Shown: positions 16,680-24,290 of the stretch, piece after piece
Layout: the number at the start of each line of letters is the position of its first letter
Numbering within the stretch: the stretch's first letter is position 1
Origin: an uncultured Mycoplasmatota bacterium
Lineage (GTDB): Bacteria; Bacillota_I; Bacilli_A; RF39; UBA660
Direction of reading: 5' to 3'
Assembly (NCBI GenBank): GCA_900552495.1
Contig: URZY01000006.1
Coordinates: forward strand, 50,734-114,733
DNA length: 64,000 bases
Translations under genes and position numbers: made by a program
Notes under the pieces: model-generated
Database searches by the model: none
What the model saw: the letters and a program-made list of their open reading frames with translations, nothing else
Told to the model about the DNA's origin: nothing

Positions 16680-17342
16680 ATGATAGATACATTAGAAGAA
16701 TTTAAAAAGCAACATTTTGATAATTATAAAAAAGCTATTCTAGAGATTGTTAATAATAATACTGATGTATTAGTAGATGAAGATATTATGTCTTTGTTAA
16801 GAAAACCTCCACTTGATTCTATGGATCTAATAAAAACTAAATATTTAGATTTAGCAAAAAAAAATAAAATAGTTTTAGATACTATAAAATTGGATGACAT
16901 GCTGGAGGATTATCGTAAGGAAATAGTAAAATGTTGTTTTGATATAAAAAAAATAAGGTTAACTGCGTTAGAAGAATTGGTAGAAAAGGTAGAGTTTACT
17001 AAGGGGACAGAGGTTATTAAATTTAATAAAAAAGATTTTACATATATAAATAAGAAAATAAAAAAAACTATAAAGGAACAATTGCAATGTTCAATTGAAA
17101 AGAAAATTATAAGTAATGTTGATACTGTTTTTGCTATGGAAATTAATGATGAAATAAAGAAGAAAGTTAATAATGAAATTATTAAATTTGTTAAGGGTGC
17201 TTATCAACGTCAATTACTAGAAAATATTGATTTTAAAATATTGGTTAAAGATACTACTTTAGCAAATGGGGTAAAAGAGCAGGGAGAACGTCATTTGTTT
17301 ACTTTAGCAAACTCTCATATATTTAAACAGGAAGAGAATTAG
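16680..17342 (+). CDS. Protein of unknown function, Lys-rich, helical
   Basis: I do not recognise a family. 220 residues from ATG 16680 (AGGAG ends 10 bases before it; a TTG three bases earlier is the alternative). No signal peptide, no membrane segment and no catalytic motif are visible. It is charged and apparently mostly alpha-helical, with many Lys/Glu/Ile. One strand-like stretch (KVEFTKGTEVIKFNKKDFTYI) lies mid-protein. It stands between mfd and a ZIP transporter with its own terminator, so it is probably the last gene of the pth-mfd unit or monocistronic. Confidence 0.7.
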   Translation: MIDTLEEFKKQHFDNYKKAILEIVNNNTDVLVDEDIMSLLRKPPLDSMDLIKTKYLDLAKKNKIVLDTIKLDDMLEDYRKEIVKCCFDIKKIRLTALEELVEKVEFTKGTEVIKFNKKDFTYINKKIKKTIKEQLQCSIEKKIISNVDTVFAMEINDEIKKKVNNEIIKFVKGAYQRQLLENIDFKILVKDTTLANGVKEQGERHLFTLANSHIFKQEEN

Positions 17343-17362
17343 AAAAACTAATTCTTTTTTTT
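17335..17362 (+). terminator. Rho-independent terminator overlapping the orphan's stop codon
   Basis: AGAATTAG / CTAATTCT with a five-base A loop and a run of eight T. The left arm contains the stop codon of the preceding gene. Confidence 0.9.
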
Positions 17363-17411
17363 AACGCAATCTTAATAATTACATATTATAAGATAGCGGA
17401 GGAAGTTTAAA

Positions 17412-18176
17412 ATGAAAATTATATTGTACAGCGTTTTAGGAATTATGATACCTTTTATTGGAACATGTATAGGAAGTATGTTTGTATTCTTTTGTAAAAA
17501 GGAATTAAGTGATAGGTTTCATAAATGTATGATTGGTATTGCAGTAGGTGTTATGCTTGCAGCAAGTGTTTGGTCGTTAATTATTCCATCAATTGATATG
17601 TCTAGTAATATGTATGTAATTAAATGTCTACCAACAATTGTAGGATTAGTACTTGGAATTATATTTTTAATTTGTGTGGATATTGTTTCGAGGAAGATTG
17701 AAAACAATGTTAAAAAAGAGAAAATTAATATGTTATGGTTTTCAGTAACTTTACATAATATTCCAGAGGGGATGGCAGTAGGGGTTTGTTTTGCTGGACT
17801 TTTGTCTGGAAATGCAGAAATAAATTTAATTAATGCTCTTATTTTAGCACTTGGGATTGGAATTCAAAATGTTCCAGAAGGCGCAATTATTTCAATGCCT
17901 ATGCATACTAAAGGAAAGCCAAAATTTAAATCTTTTATATCAGGAGTTATTTCAGGAATTGTTGAACCAATAGCTGCAATATTTACAATAGCCTTATTAA
18001 ATTTAGTTGTTCCTTTACTTCCATATTTGCTGTCTTTTGCTGCTGGAGCAATGATATATGTTGTAATAGAAGAGTTGGTTCCAGAAATGCAAGTTGGTAA
18101 AAAGAGTTATTGTGGAATATTAAGTGTTATTTTTGGCTTTATAATAATGTTATTTTTAGATGTAATGTTGGGTTAA
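17412..18176 (+). CDS. ZIP-family divalent metal transporter
   Basis: 254-residue membrane protein with about eight predicted transmembrane helices. The ZIP metal-binding helices are clear: HNIPEGMAVG (TM4) and NVPEGAIISMP (TM5), the latter with Asn in place of the His seen in HNIPEG. A variable cytosolic loop (VSRKIENNVKKEKIN) lies between TM3 and TM4. It belongs to the ZupT/GufA-like branch; zinc, iron or manganese uptake is possible and cannot be told apart here. GGAGG precedes the ATG. Confidence 0.9.
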   Translation: MKIILYSVLGIMIPFIGTCIGSMFVFFCKKELSDRFHKCMIGIAVGVMLAASVWSLIIPSIDMSSNMYVIKCLPTIVGLVLGIIFLICVDIVSRKIENNVKKEKINMLWFSVTLHNIPEGMAVGVCFAGLLSGNAEINLINALILALGIGIQNVPEGAIISMPMHTKGKPKFKSFISGVISGIVEPIAAIFTIALLNLVVPLLPYLLSFAAGAMIYVVIEELVPEMQVGKKSYCGILSVIFGFIIMLFLDVMLG

Positions 18177-18222
18177 AAATAATTTTTTGGGTAATAATAT
18201 AAATGTGAAAAGTTTAAGAAAG

Positions 18223-18249
18223 TTAGCACTCGCTATTGACAAGTGCTAA
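18223..18249 (+). promoter_or_regulatory. CIRCE operator (HrcA site)
   Basis: TTAGCACTC, nine bases, AAGTGCTAA. The right arm differs from the consensus GAGTGCTAA at one base. It overlaps the -35 of the hsp20 promoter, so HrcA binding would block transcription. hrcA is not in the window. Confidence 0.93.
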
Positions 18250-18264
18250 TTAAAGTAGTATGAT
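18237..18264 (+). promoter_or_regulatory. Sigma-A promoter of hsp20
   Basis: TTGACA, 16 bases, TATGAT, starting inside the CIRCE spacer. The 5' untranslated region is about 85 bases. Confidence 0.85.
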
Positions 18265-18355
18265 TAAGATGTAGTAAGAAAACTTACTATGTGGTATTAA
18301 AATTATATTTGTGCTACCGTTCGTTGTAACACACTATGAAAGGAAGATGATTTAT

Positions 18356-18778
18356 ATGATGATAGTACCAAGAAGAAATAGAGAATTTGATTTATTTGAC
18401 GATTTCTTTAATGATGGAGAATTATTTTCTAAGAGACAATTAGGATTTATGAAAACAGATATTAAGGAAGAAAAAGACAAATATGTTATTGAAGCAGAAT
18501 TACCTGGTTGTGATAAAGAAAATATTAGTTTGGAATTGAATAATGGTTATTTGGAAATTTCAGCTAAAGTTGTTAAAGAAACAAGTGATAAGGATGAGCA
18601 GAGATATATTAGACAAGAAAGATTCTTTGGTGAAAGTTCAAGAAGCTTTTATGTAGGAGATCAAGTAACTCAAGAAGATATTGATGCTGAATTTAAAAAT
18701 GGTGTTTTGAAAATAGTAGTTCCTAAAATTGAAAAAGTTGAAGAGACACCTTTAGCAAAGAGAATAGAAATTAAATAG
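18356..18778 (+). CDS. hsp20: Hsp20/alpha-crystallin small heat-shock protein
   Basis: ATP-independent holdase, 140 residues from ATG 18356 (AAAGGAAG ends about 9 bases before; the longer frame from GTG 18311 runs through the leader and is rejected). The alpha-crystallin domain holds the conserved core DKYVIEAELPGCDKENISLELNNG and the AEFKNGVLKIVVPK G-x-L motif, and the C-terminus KRIEIK resembles the IxI oligomerisation tail. It is monocistronic between a CIRCE promoter and a terminator, so heat induction via HrcA is expected. Confidence 0.95.
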   Translation: MMIVPRRNREFDLFDDFFNDGELFSKRQLGFMKTDIKEEKDKYVIEAELPGCDKENISLELNNGYLEISAKVVKETSDKDEQRYIRQERFFGESSRSFYVGDQVTQEDIDAEFKNGVLKIVVPKIEKVEETPLAKRIEIK

Positions 18779-18785
18779 AAGTAAA

Positions 18786-18812
18786 AGTCAATCTTTTGAT
18801 TGGCTTTTTTTT
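18786..18812 (+). terminator. Rho-independent terminator of hsp20
   Basis: AGTCAATC / GATTGGCT with a four-base T loop and eight T after. Stem has one G-U pair. Confidence 0.92.
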
Positions 18813-18823
18813 GTATAAAAAAT

Positions 18824-18837
18824 ATTTCCTGGGAAAT
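18824..18837. promoter_or_regulatory. Noc-binding site (NBS), one mismatch
   Basis: ATTTCCTGGGAAAT, one base from the perfect palindrome. It lies between a TATAAA -10-like hexamer (18814-18819) and the spoVT ribosome-binding site, over the predicted transcription start. Confidence 0.75.
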
Positions 18838-18865
18838 AATAAGGATAGAGAAAGCGAGGAATAAT

Positions 18866-19396
18866 ATGAAGTCAACTGGTGTTGTAAGAAGAGTAGATGA
18901 TTTAGGGAGAATTGTTATTCCAAAGGAAATAAGAAGAACTCTTAGAATTAGGGATGGAGAAGAGCTTGAAATATATGTAGATGATGGAGTAGTAGTTTTA
19001 AAGAAGTTTTCTAATGTGGCTGATTTAGAGAATGTGTCAAAAAAGATAATTGATGTAGTAAGCTCGCTTGTTGGTAAAACAGTTCTTGTTAGTGATCGTG
19101 ACCAAATTATTACAGGTAGTGGAGATTTAAAAAAGAATTATTTAAATAAAGATATTTCACAGACTATTGAAGATGTCATTAGTAGTAGAAATATTATAGT
19201 TGAAAAAAATATTAATTCTATTGAGATTGTTGATGGTATTGAAGATAAATATTCGTATGTTATTTATCCTATTATTAGTTTTGGTGATGTTGTTGGAACT
19301 ATAATTTTATTATCTTTAAATAGTGATATATCTGAATTTGATGTTACAATAAGTAGTATGGTTGCACAATTTTTAGGTAAATATGTTGAAGATTAA
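18866..19396 (+). CDS. spoVT: Stage V sporulation transcription regulator SpoVT
   Basis: 176 residues from ATG 18866 (GCGAGGA before it), very close to the 178-residue Bacillus protein. The N-terminal AbrB swapped-hairpin domain is nearly canonical (MKSTGVVRRVDDLGRIVIPK, then EIRRTLRIRDGEELEIYVD), and a C-terminal GAF-like domain covers about 55-176. In B. subtilis SpoVT is made in the forespore and tunes sigma-G genes. Earlier in-frame codons back to 18800 overlap a terminator and the Noc site and are rejected. It follows mfd by synteny, with hsp20, ZIP and the orphan inserted between. Confidence 0.95.
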   Translation: MKSTGVVRRVDDLGRIVIPKEIRRTLRIRDGEELEIYVDDGVVVLKKFSNVADLENVSKKIIDVVSSLVGKTVLVSDRDQIITGSGDLKKNYLNKDISQTIEDVISSRNIIVEKNINSIEIVDGIEDKYSYVIYPIISFGDVVGTIILLSLNSDISEFDVTISSMVAQFLGKYVED

Positions 19397-19418
19397 TTAA
19401 TTTTATGTTATATTATGT

Positions 19419-19654
19419 CCATAACTTTTTAAAAGTTGTGATGAAGAGTCAATAATTAAGAATTTATTTTAGAGACCTCCGTTAGGTGAAAGGGAGGATA
19501 AATATGATTATTAGATATGGCTTCTGAACTGTTATATCGATATGTAGGTATAAACGTAGATAGGCGTTAACTATTTAAGTGTGTAATATCAGATTATTAC
19601 GAAATAAGGTGGTACCGCGAAATGTTCGTCCTTATGTCGTGATAATTTTTTTTT
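19419..19654 (+). promoter_or_regulatory. T-box riboswitch (Met specifier) upstream of metG
   Basis: The T-box core AGGTGGTACCGCGA is at 19607-19620. Stem I can be drawn with AATAAT/ATTATT and TTTAT/ATAAA helices around an internal loop that exposes ATG at 19504-19506, the Met codon. A terminator stem (19593-19609 with 19630-19646) and a T-run follow; the T-box core competes with it for ATAAGG. Uncharged tRNA-Met would favour antitermination and metG expression. A promoter TTGAAG-N17-TATATT overlaps the end of spoVT (19386-19414). The leader fills the roughly 290-bp gap. Confidence 0.94.
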
Positions 19655-19686
19655 GATATTGAATATTATTAAGAGGAGTGATTTAT

Positions 19687-21234
19687 ATGGCAGAAAAATT
19701 TTATATTTCGACAGCAATTGCATATACTTCTGGTAAACCACATATAGGTAATACTTATGAGATTGTTTTAGCTGATGCTATTGCTAGATGGAAAAGATTA
19801 AAAGGATATGATGTTTACTTTCAAACTGGTACGGATGAACACGGAATAAAAATAGAAGAGAAAGCAGCAGCAGCTGGTGTTGAACCACAAGTGTTTGTTG
19901 ATGGTGTTGCTTCAGAAATTAAAAAAATTTGGGATTTAATGAATACAAGTTATGATCGTTTTGTGAGAACTACGGATAAAAAACATGAAGAAGTAGTTCA
20001 ACATATATTTAAAAAAATGTATGAGAAAGGCGATATTTATAAAGGTGAATATAAAGGTCTTTATTGTACTCCTTGTGAATCTTTTTGGACTGAATCACAG
20101 TTAGTTGATGGTAAATGTCCTGATTGTGGTAGAGAAGTTCATGAACAGAGTGAAGAGGCTTATTTCTTTAAATTAAGTAATTATCAAGAAAGATTAGAAA
20201 AATACATTGAGAAAAATCCTGATTTTATTCAACCAGTGGCTCGTAAAAATGAAATGATTAATAATTTTATTAAGCCTGGTTTACAAGATTTATGTGTTTC
20301 TCGTACTACTTTAAAATGGGGAATTCCTGTTGATTTTGATCCAAAACATGTTGTATATGTTTGGCTTGACGCACTTACAAATTATATTACTAATATAGGG
20401 TATGATGTTTCTGAAGTTACTGATGAATTCAAAAAATTATGGCCGGCTGATTTGCATTTAATTGGAAAAGATATTATTCGCTTTCATAGTATTTATTGGC
20501 CATGTTTCTTATGGTCACTTGATTTGGAATTACCAAAGAAGATTTTTGGTCATCCGTGGTTATTGACTAGTAGTGATAAGATGAGTAAGTCAAAAGGAAA
20601 TGTTATTTATGCTGATGATTTAGTTGAAAAGTTTGGTGTAGATGCTGTTCGTTTTTATTTATTACATGAAATACCTTTTGCAAGTGATGGTAATATTACA
20701 TATGATTTGTTAATCGAACGTATAAATGGAGAACTAGCTAATGTTTTAGGAAATCTTGTTCAGAGAACTATTTCGATGGGAAATAAGTATTTTAATGGTA
20801 AAATTGTAAATAAGAAAGTAAGTGCTGATGTTGATGATTCATTTATTGCATCTATTAATAATTTGGATGAATTAGTTACTAAAAAAATGGATGATTTACA
20901 AATAGCTGATGCCATGACAGAAATTTTTAATGTGTTACGTGTATCTAATAAGTATATTGATGATACTACTCCTTGGGTGCTTGCAAAGGATGAGGCTAAC
21001 TTAGATAGATTAGAAACTGTAATTTATAATTTACTTGAATCTATTAGGGTTTGCGGTTCAATGTTAGAAGCTTTTATGCCAGAAACTAGTGAAAATATTT
21101 TAAAACAAATTAATATTGAAAATAAAGAGTATAGATATCAGGATAATAATGTTTATGAATTAGGTCAACCAAGTGCATTATTTCAAAGAATAGATCGCGA
21201 TAAATTTATGCAGGAACATAATCTAGAAGTGTAA
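19687..21234 (+). CDS. metG: Methionine--tRNA ligase, short form
   Basis: Charges tRNA-Met. 515 residues from ATG 19687 (AAGAGGAG precedes it; the GTG at 19678 lies in the ribosome-binding region). HIGN replaces HIGH near residue 20. The zinc knuckle has C127, C130, C144 and C147, and KMSKS is at 298-302. It ends right after the anticodon-binding helical domain: the C-terminal EMAP-II-like tRNA-binding OB domain of the 664-residue B. subtilis enzyme is missing. That domain is found instead on LysRS at 35780. Expression is under a Met T-box. Confidence 0.97.
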   Translation: MAEKFYISTAIAYTSGKPHIGNTYEIVLADAIARWKRLKGYDVYFQTGTDEHGIKIEEKAAAAGVEPQVFVDGVASEIKKIWDLMNTSYDRFVRTTDKKHEEVVQHIFKKMYEKGDIYKGEYKGLYCTPCESFWTESQLVDGKCPDCGREVHEQSEEAYFFKLSNYQERLEKYIEKNPDFIQPVARKNEMINNFIKPGLQDLCVSRTTLKWGIPVDFDPKHVVYVWLDALTNYITNIGYDVSEVTDEFKKLWPADLHLIGKDIIRFHSIYWPCFLWSLDLELPKKIFGHPWLLTSSDKMSKSKGNVIYADDLVEKFGVDAVRFYLLHEIPFASDGNITYDLLIERINGELANVLGNLVQRTISMGNKYFNGKIVNKKVSADVDDSFIASINNLDELVTKKMDDLQIADAMTEIFNVLRVSNKYIDDTTPWVLAKDEANLDRLETVIYNLLESIRVCGSMLEAFMPETSENILKQINIENKEYRYQDNNVYELGQPSALFQRIDRDKFMQEHNLEV

Positions 21235-21253
21235 AATTGTGAAAAGTGTCGGA

Positions 21254-21292
21254 AAAAAACATATGGAAGTATTTAATCTGTATGTTTTTTTA
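21254..21292 (+). terminator. Rho-independent terminator of metG
   Basis: AAAAAACATA / TATGTTTTTT with a 17-base loop. A-rich left arm makes it possibly bidirectional. Confidence 0.75.
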
Positions 21293-21326
21293 TGCTATAT
21301 TTTAATGGTAGTGCTACGGAGGACTT

Positions 21327-21500
21327 ATGACGAAAAAAGAAAAGCAGTTGTTGTCTTTAGATGTGGTATACTTTAGTGTTGCTTCAGCATTTTTAATAAG
21401 TTACTTGTATGCTGGAGATATAAATGACTTGTTATTTTTAATATTAATAACTAGTTTTTATCTTAGAATTAAAATTTATCGATGGAAAAAGTACCATTAA
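21327..21500 (+). CDS. Small membrane protein, 57 residues, unknown
   Basis: The ORF reads MTKKEKQLLSLDVVYFSVAS then AFLISYLYAG, ending YRWKKYH. GGAGG lies four bases before the ATG. Two hydrophobic segments (about 12-29 and 33-47) and Lys/Arg-rich ends predict a small membrane protein with both ends cytosolic. It stands alone between the metG terminator and a hairpin that uses its stop-codon region, upstream of tatD. Not a family I recognise. Codon use is like its neighbours. Confidence 0.6.
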   Translation: MTKKEKQLLSLDVVYFSVASAFLISYLYAGDINDLLFLILITSFYLRIKIYRWKKYH

Positions 21501-21516
21501 TATGGTATTTTTATTT
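21492..21516 (+). terminator. Terminator or attenuator hairpin before tatD
   Basis: TACCAT / ATGGTA with a four-base loop and a T-rich tail (TTTTTATTTT). It overlaps the small ORF's stop codon and lies just before the tatD ribosome-binding site, so it could also attenuate tatD. Confidence 0.6.
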
Positions 21517-21528
21517 TGGAGGTGCTTT

Positions 21529-22281
21529 ATGTTTATAGATACGCATTGTCATTTATCAAAGGAAGATTATGATGATATAGATTTAGTACTAAAGGAAAAT
21601 AGAGATGCTGGTATTTCTAAAATAGTTGTTTCCGGTTGTGAGATTAGTAATATTGATGAAGTTTTAGATTTTGCTAATAGATATGAAGATGTTTATATAA
21701 CTTTAGGTTATCATCCATCAGAAGTTGATAGTGTCACGGATAGTTTATTAGATGATTTGAAGGAAAAACTTAAAAATCCAAAAGTTGTGGGAATTGGAGA
21801 AATTGGACTTGATTATCATTATGGAAAAGAAGGAAAACAAAAACAGATTGAATTATTTGAAAAGCAGTTAAAAATAGCTGAAGAGTTTAATATGACTGTT
21901 GTAATTCATAGCAGAGATGCCACAGAAGATACAATTAATTGCTTGAAAAAATATAAAGTTACAGGTATTATCCACTGTTTTAGTGGAAGTATTGAGACAG
22001 CTGATATATATATTGCGATGGGATATAAACTCGGAATAGGTGGAGTTATTACTTTTAAAAACAGTAAATTATATGAAATTGTAGCTACGATTGGTTTAAA
22101 AAATATTGTTTTAGAAACAGATAGTCCTTATTTGGCGCCTGTTCCATTTAGAGGTCAACAGAACAGTTCAAAATATATACCATTAATTGCCAAAAAAGTA
22201 GCAGATGTTTTGGGAGATACATTAGAAAATGTTGCCAAAGTTACTACTGAGAACGCATGTAATTTGTTTGACTTGAATTAG
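21529..22281 (+). CDS. tatD: TatD-family metal-dependent hydrolase (DNase)
   Basis: 250 residues from ATG 21529 (GGAGGTG upstream). TIM-barrel metallohydrolase with THCHL (metal His at 5 and 7), GEIGLDYHY, HSRDA, IHCFSG and ETDSPYLAP motifs, i.e. all metal ligands. TatD enzymes are 3'-5' exonucleases involved in DNA repair and degradation. The metG-tatD order matches B. subtilis metS-yabD. The next gene there, rnmV (5S rRNA maturation), is missing and the SipW cassette stands instead. Confidence 0.94.
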   Translation: MFIDTHCHLSKEDYDDIDLVLKENRDAGISKIVVSGCEISNIDEVLDFANRYEDVYITLGYHPSEVDSVTDSLLDDLKEKLKNPKVVGIGEIGLDYHYGKEGKQKQIELFEKQLKIAEEFNMTVVIHSRDATEDTINCLKKYKVTGIIHCFSGSIETADIYIAMGYKLGIGGVITFKNSKLYEIVATIGLKNIVLETDSPYLAPVPFRGQQNSSKYIPLIAKKVADVLGDTLENVAKVTTENACNLFDLN

Positions 22282-22333
22282 GTTTTATGATAATCTTTAG
22301 TTAATAATAGATGCCTTTTTAGGTGGTGATTTA

Positions 22334-22909
22334 ATGAATAAAATAGATTTTAAAAATTATATGATTTATTTTGGAACTTTTGTAATTTTTTTGGTGATTA
22401 TTCTTTTGGGAGTATTTGTTTTAAATAAAAAAAGTTATAATTCATCGGCTTTAAGTGTAAATTATTTGGATGATATTAGTAGTGTTACTATTAGTAATGA
22501 GTTACCGATGACAGATGTTGTTGGGAAAACTATTTCTCTAAATAATTATAAAAAAAACATAACTGGGTATGTTGAGTTTGAAGTTAAATCGACAATTAAA
22601 GATAAAGTAAAATATGAAATTTATTTAGTAAAAGATAAAAAAGAATTAGAAGTACCTGATAAATTTGTAAAGGTTTATTTGACAGATAATAAGGATAAAC
22701 CATTAAAATATTTTAATGAATCACAAGTTCCAACTTTTTATGAATTAAGATTAGCATCTAAGTCTGCTAGTGGAAAACTGATTTATAGTGGTTCAATAAA
22801 AGGAAATGAGACTCAAAGTTTTAAGTTGAGAATGTGGGTTGCAGATACATATGAATTAACAACTGATCCAATTGATTTTACTGTTAAATTGGAAGTTGTG
22901 ATTAAGTAG
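22334..22909 (+). CDS. Membrane-anchored extracytoplasmic protein, RLRMW-type, paralog 1
   Basis: 191 residues. A short Lys-containing N-terminus and one strong hydrophobic segment (11-30) are followed by a beta-rich extracellular domain. It shares with the next gene the motifs P-[MT]-[TS]-D-[VI]-V-G-K (here 58-65) and LRMWV[AS]DT (165-172) near the C-terminus, so the two are tandem paralogs. With a SipW-type peptidase downstream they resemble the TasA/camelysin logic of dedicated substrate plus peptidase, but I cannot show homology to TasA. Function unknown; surface fibre or matrix component is inference. GGTGGTGA precedes the ATG. Confidence 0.75.
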   Translation: MNKIDFKNYMIYFGTFVIFLVIILLGVFVLNKKSYNSSALSVNYLDDISSVTISNELPMTDVVGKTISLNNYKKNITGYVEFEVKSTIKDKVKYEIYLVKDKKELEVPDKFVKVYLTDNKDKPLKYFNESQVPTFYELRLASKSASGKLIYSGSIKGNETQSFKLRMWVADTYELTTDPIDFTVKLEVVIK

Positions 22910-22917
22910 GAGGAAAT

Positions 22918-23517
22918 ATGGAAGGTAAAAAGGGTGTATCAAAAAAAGTTGTTATTGCTTGTATAATAATATTTATTTTAGTGGCAGGAATAGTTGGCGC
23001 AGCATTTTATATTTATTTTAGTTCTCCAGCAGAGGTTTATCAAGAATCTTTAACGGGAGGAAGTATTTCACTTACATATAGTGATGATGAAAATTTGTTT
23101 GCTATTGAAAGTGCAACGCCTACGAGTGATATTGTGGGAAAGGCCTATGATAGTGCAGATTTATTTTTTGATTTTACTGTTAAAGTAAATGTAGAAGAGG
23201 CTAATGTAATTGAATATGAAGTTTTGTTAGTTAAAGATGAAGAATTATCGACTGCAATGAATGATAATATTAAGATTTATTTAGAGAAGGAAGAAAGTGG
23301 ATCTTACGTAGCTGTTGATGACCCAAAAATATTTTCTAGTAATGTAGATGATGAAAAGATTGGTAATAGTGTGATGCTAGTTCATAAAGAAAGACGTACT
23401 GAGAGTGGTAATGATAATTATAGATTGCGTATGTGGGTATCTGATACAGCAAATATTACGTCAGGACAGTTACAAAATTATGCAGTAAAAATAGCTTTAA
23501 AAGGAAAGACAAAATAA
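22918..23517 (+). CDS. Membrane-anchored extracytoplasmic protein, RLRMW-type, paralog 2
   Basis: 199 residues, eight bases after its paralog and with GGAGG before the ATG. N-terminal KKGVSKK then a hydrophobic segment (11-34) ending in FSSPAEVY, which could be a signal peptide or anchor. The external part is acidic and beta-rich. Shared motifs: PTSDIVGK (68-75) and LRMWVSDT (170-177). No cysteines in the external part. The gene ends the two-gene unit at a terminator. Same proposed role as paralog 1: exported partner of the adjacent SipW-like peptidase (inference). Confidence 0.75.
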   Translation: MEGKKGVSKKVVIACIIIFILVAGIVGAAFYIYFSSPAEVYQESLTGGSISLTYSDDENLFAIESATPTSDIVGKAYDSADLFFDFTVKVNVEEANVIEYEVLLVKDEELSTAMNDNIKIYLEKEESGSYVAVDDPKIFSSNVDDEKIGNSVMLVHKERRTESGNDNYRLRMWVSDTANITSGQLQNYAVKIALKGKTK

Positions 23518-23524
23518 TTAAGTT

Positions 23525-23547
23525 AACGTGTCAAGCACGTTTTTTTC
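23525..23547 (+). terminator. Terminator between paralog 2 and the signal peptidase gene
   Basis: AACGTG / CACGTT around a five-base loop, then seven T. It separates the paralog pair from the peptidase gene, which has its own -10 (TATAAT at 23582-23587). Confidence 0.8.
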
Positions 23548-23612
23548 TTGGTTAATTATAGTTTTTTTTAAAGAGACGTATTATAATTAGGGTATGCTAG
23601 GCGGTGAGATTA

Positions 23613-24227
23613 ATGGCAGTTCAGACTTTGAAAAACTTAAATAAGAAAAAGTCCAAAGCAAAATATATTTCTAGAATTGTCTTAAGATCGACAATGATAG
23701 CGGCTGTTGTTTTTTTTGCTCTTACGTTTTTATTTACTATTGTTGTTAGTAGCAGTAGTAAGAGAAAAGATTCATCTAATAATTCGTTATTTGGTGCGTA
23801 TGTTATTGTTTCTGAAAGTATGATTCCTACAATTGATGTTAATGATGCTATTGTTGTTAAAAAGATTAGCAATAGTGATTTGAAAATTGGAGATATAATT
23901 ACTTTTAATTCTAAAGATTATGCTTATAATGGAATGACTGTTACACATCGAATAGTTGGTATTCAAAAAACGGCTTCGGGAGAAAAAATATATAGAACTA
24001 AAGGAGATAATAATATTTTTATTGATACTGCTTTAGTAGATTTAAATAGCATTTATGGGAAAGTTATTTTAATTATACCTAAGATTGGTTATATTAAAAG
24101 TTTTTTAACTTCTATACCAGGTTTTTTAACAATTATTGTTTTACCAATAATAATTGTTATTGTGTATGAGATATATAGAATTAGAAAGCTATTGAAAAGA
24201 CAAAAGAAAGAAATTAATTCAATATAA
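23613..24227 (+). CDS. sipW: Signal peptidase I, ER/SipW type
   Basis: 204 residues from ATG 23613 (AGGCGG upstream; a GTG at 23604 overlaps it). One transmembrane segment (about 25-46), the nucleophile Ser69 in VSESMIPT, then TVTHRI with His112 where bacterial type I peptidases have Lys, and TKGDNN with Asp132. The Ser-His-Asp set is the archaeal/ER type, in Bacillus represented by SipW, which processes TasA and TapA. A second transmembrane segment (about 170-188) anchors the C-terminus. Proposed partner of the two RLRMW proteins just upstream. Replaces rnmV in the usual order. Confidence 0.88.
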   Translation: MAVQTLKNLNKKKSKAKYISRIVLRSTMIAAVVFFALTFLFTIVVSSSSKRKDSSNNSLFGAYVIVSESMIPTIDVNDAIVVKKISNSDLKIGDIITFNSKDYAYNGMTVTHRIVGIQKTASGEKIYRTKGDNNIFIDTALVDLNSIYGKVILIIPKIGYIKSFLTSIPGFLTIIVLPIIIVIVYEIYRIRKLLKRQKKEINSI

Positions 24228-24290
24228 AGGAAAAATCTACTATGTTTTTTTCTTTTTTTAATGTATAATATCTGCGAAGTAGGAGTTATT

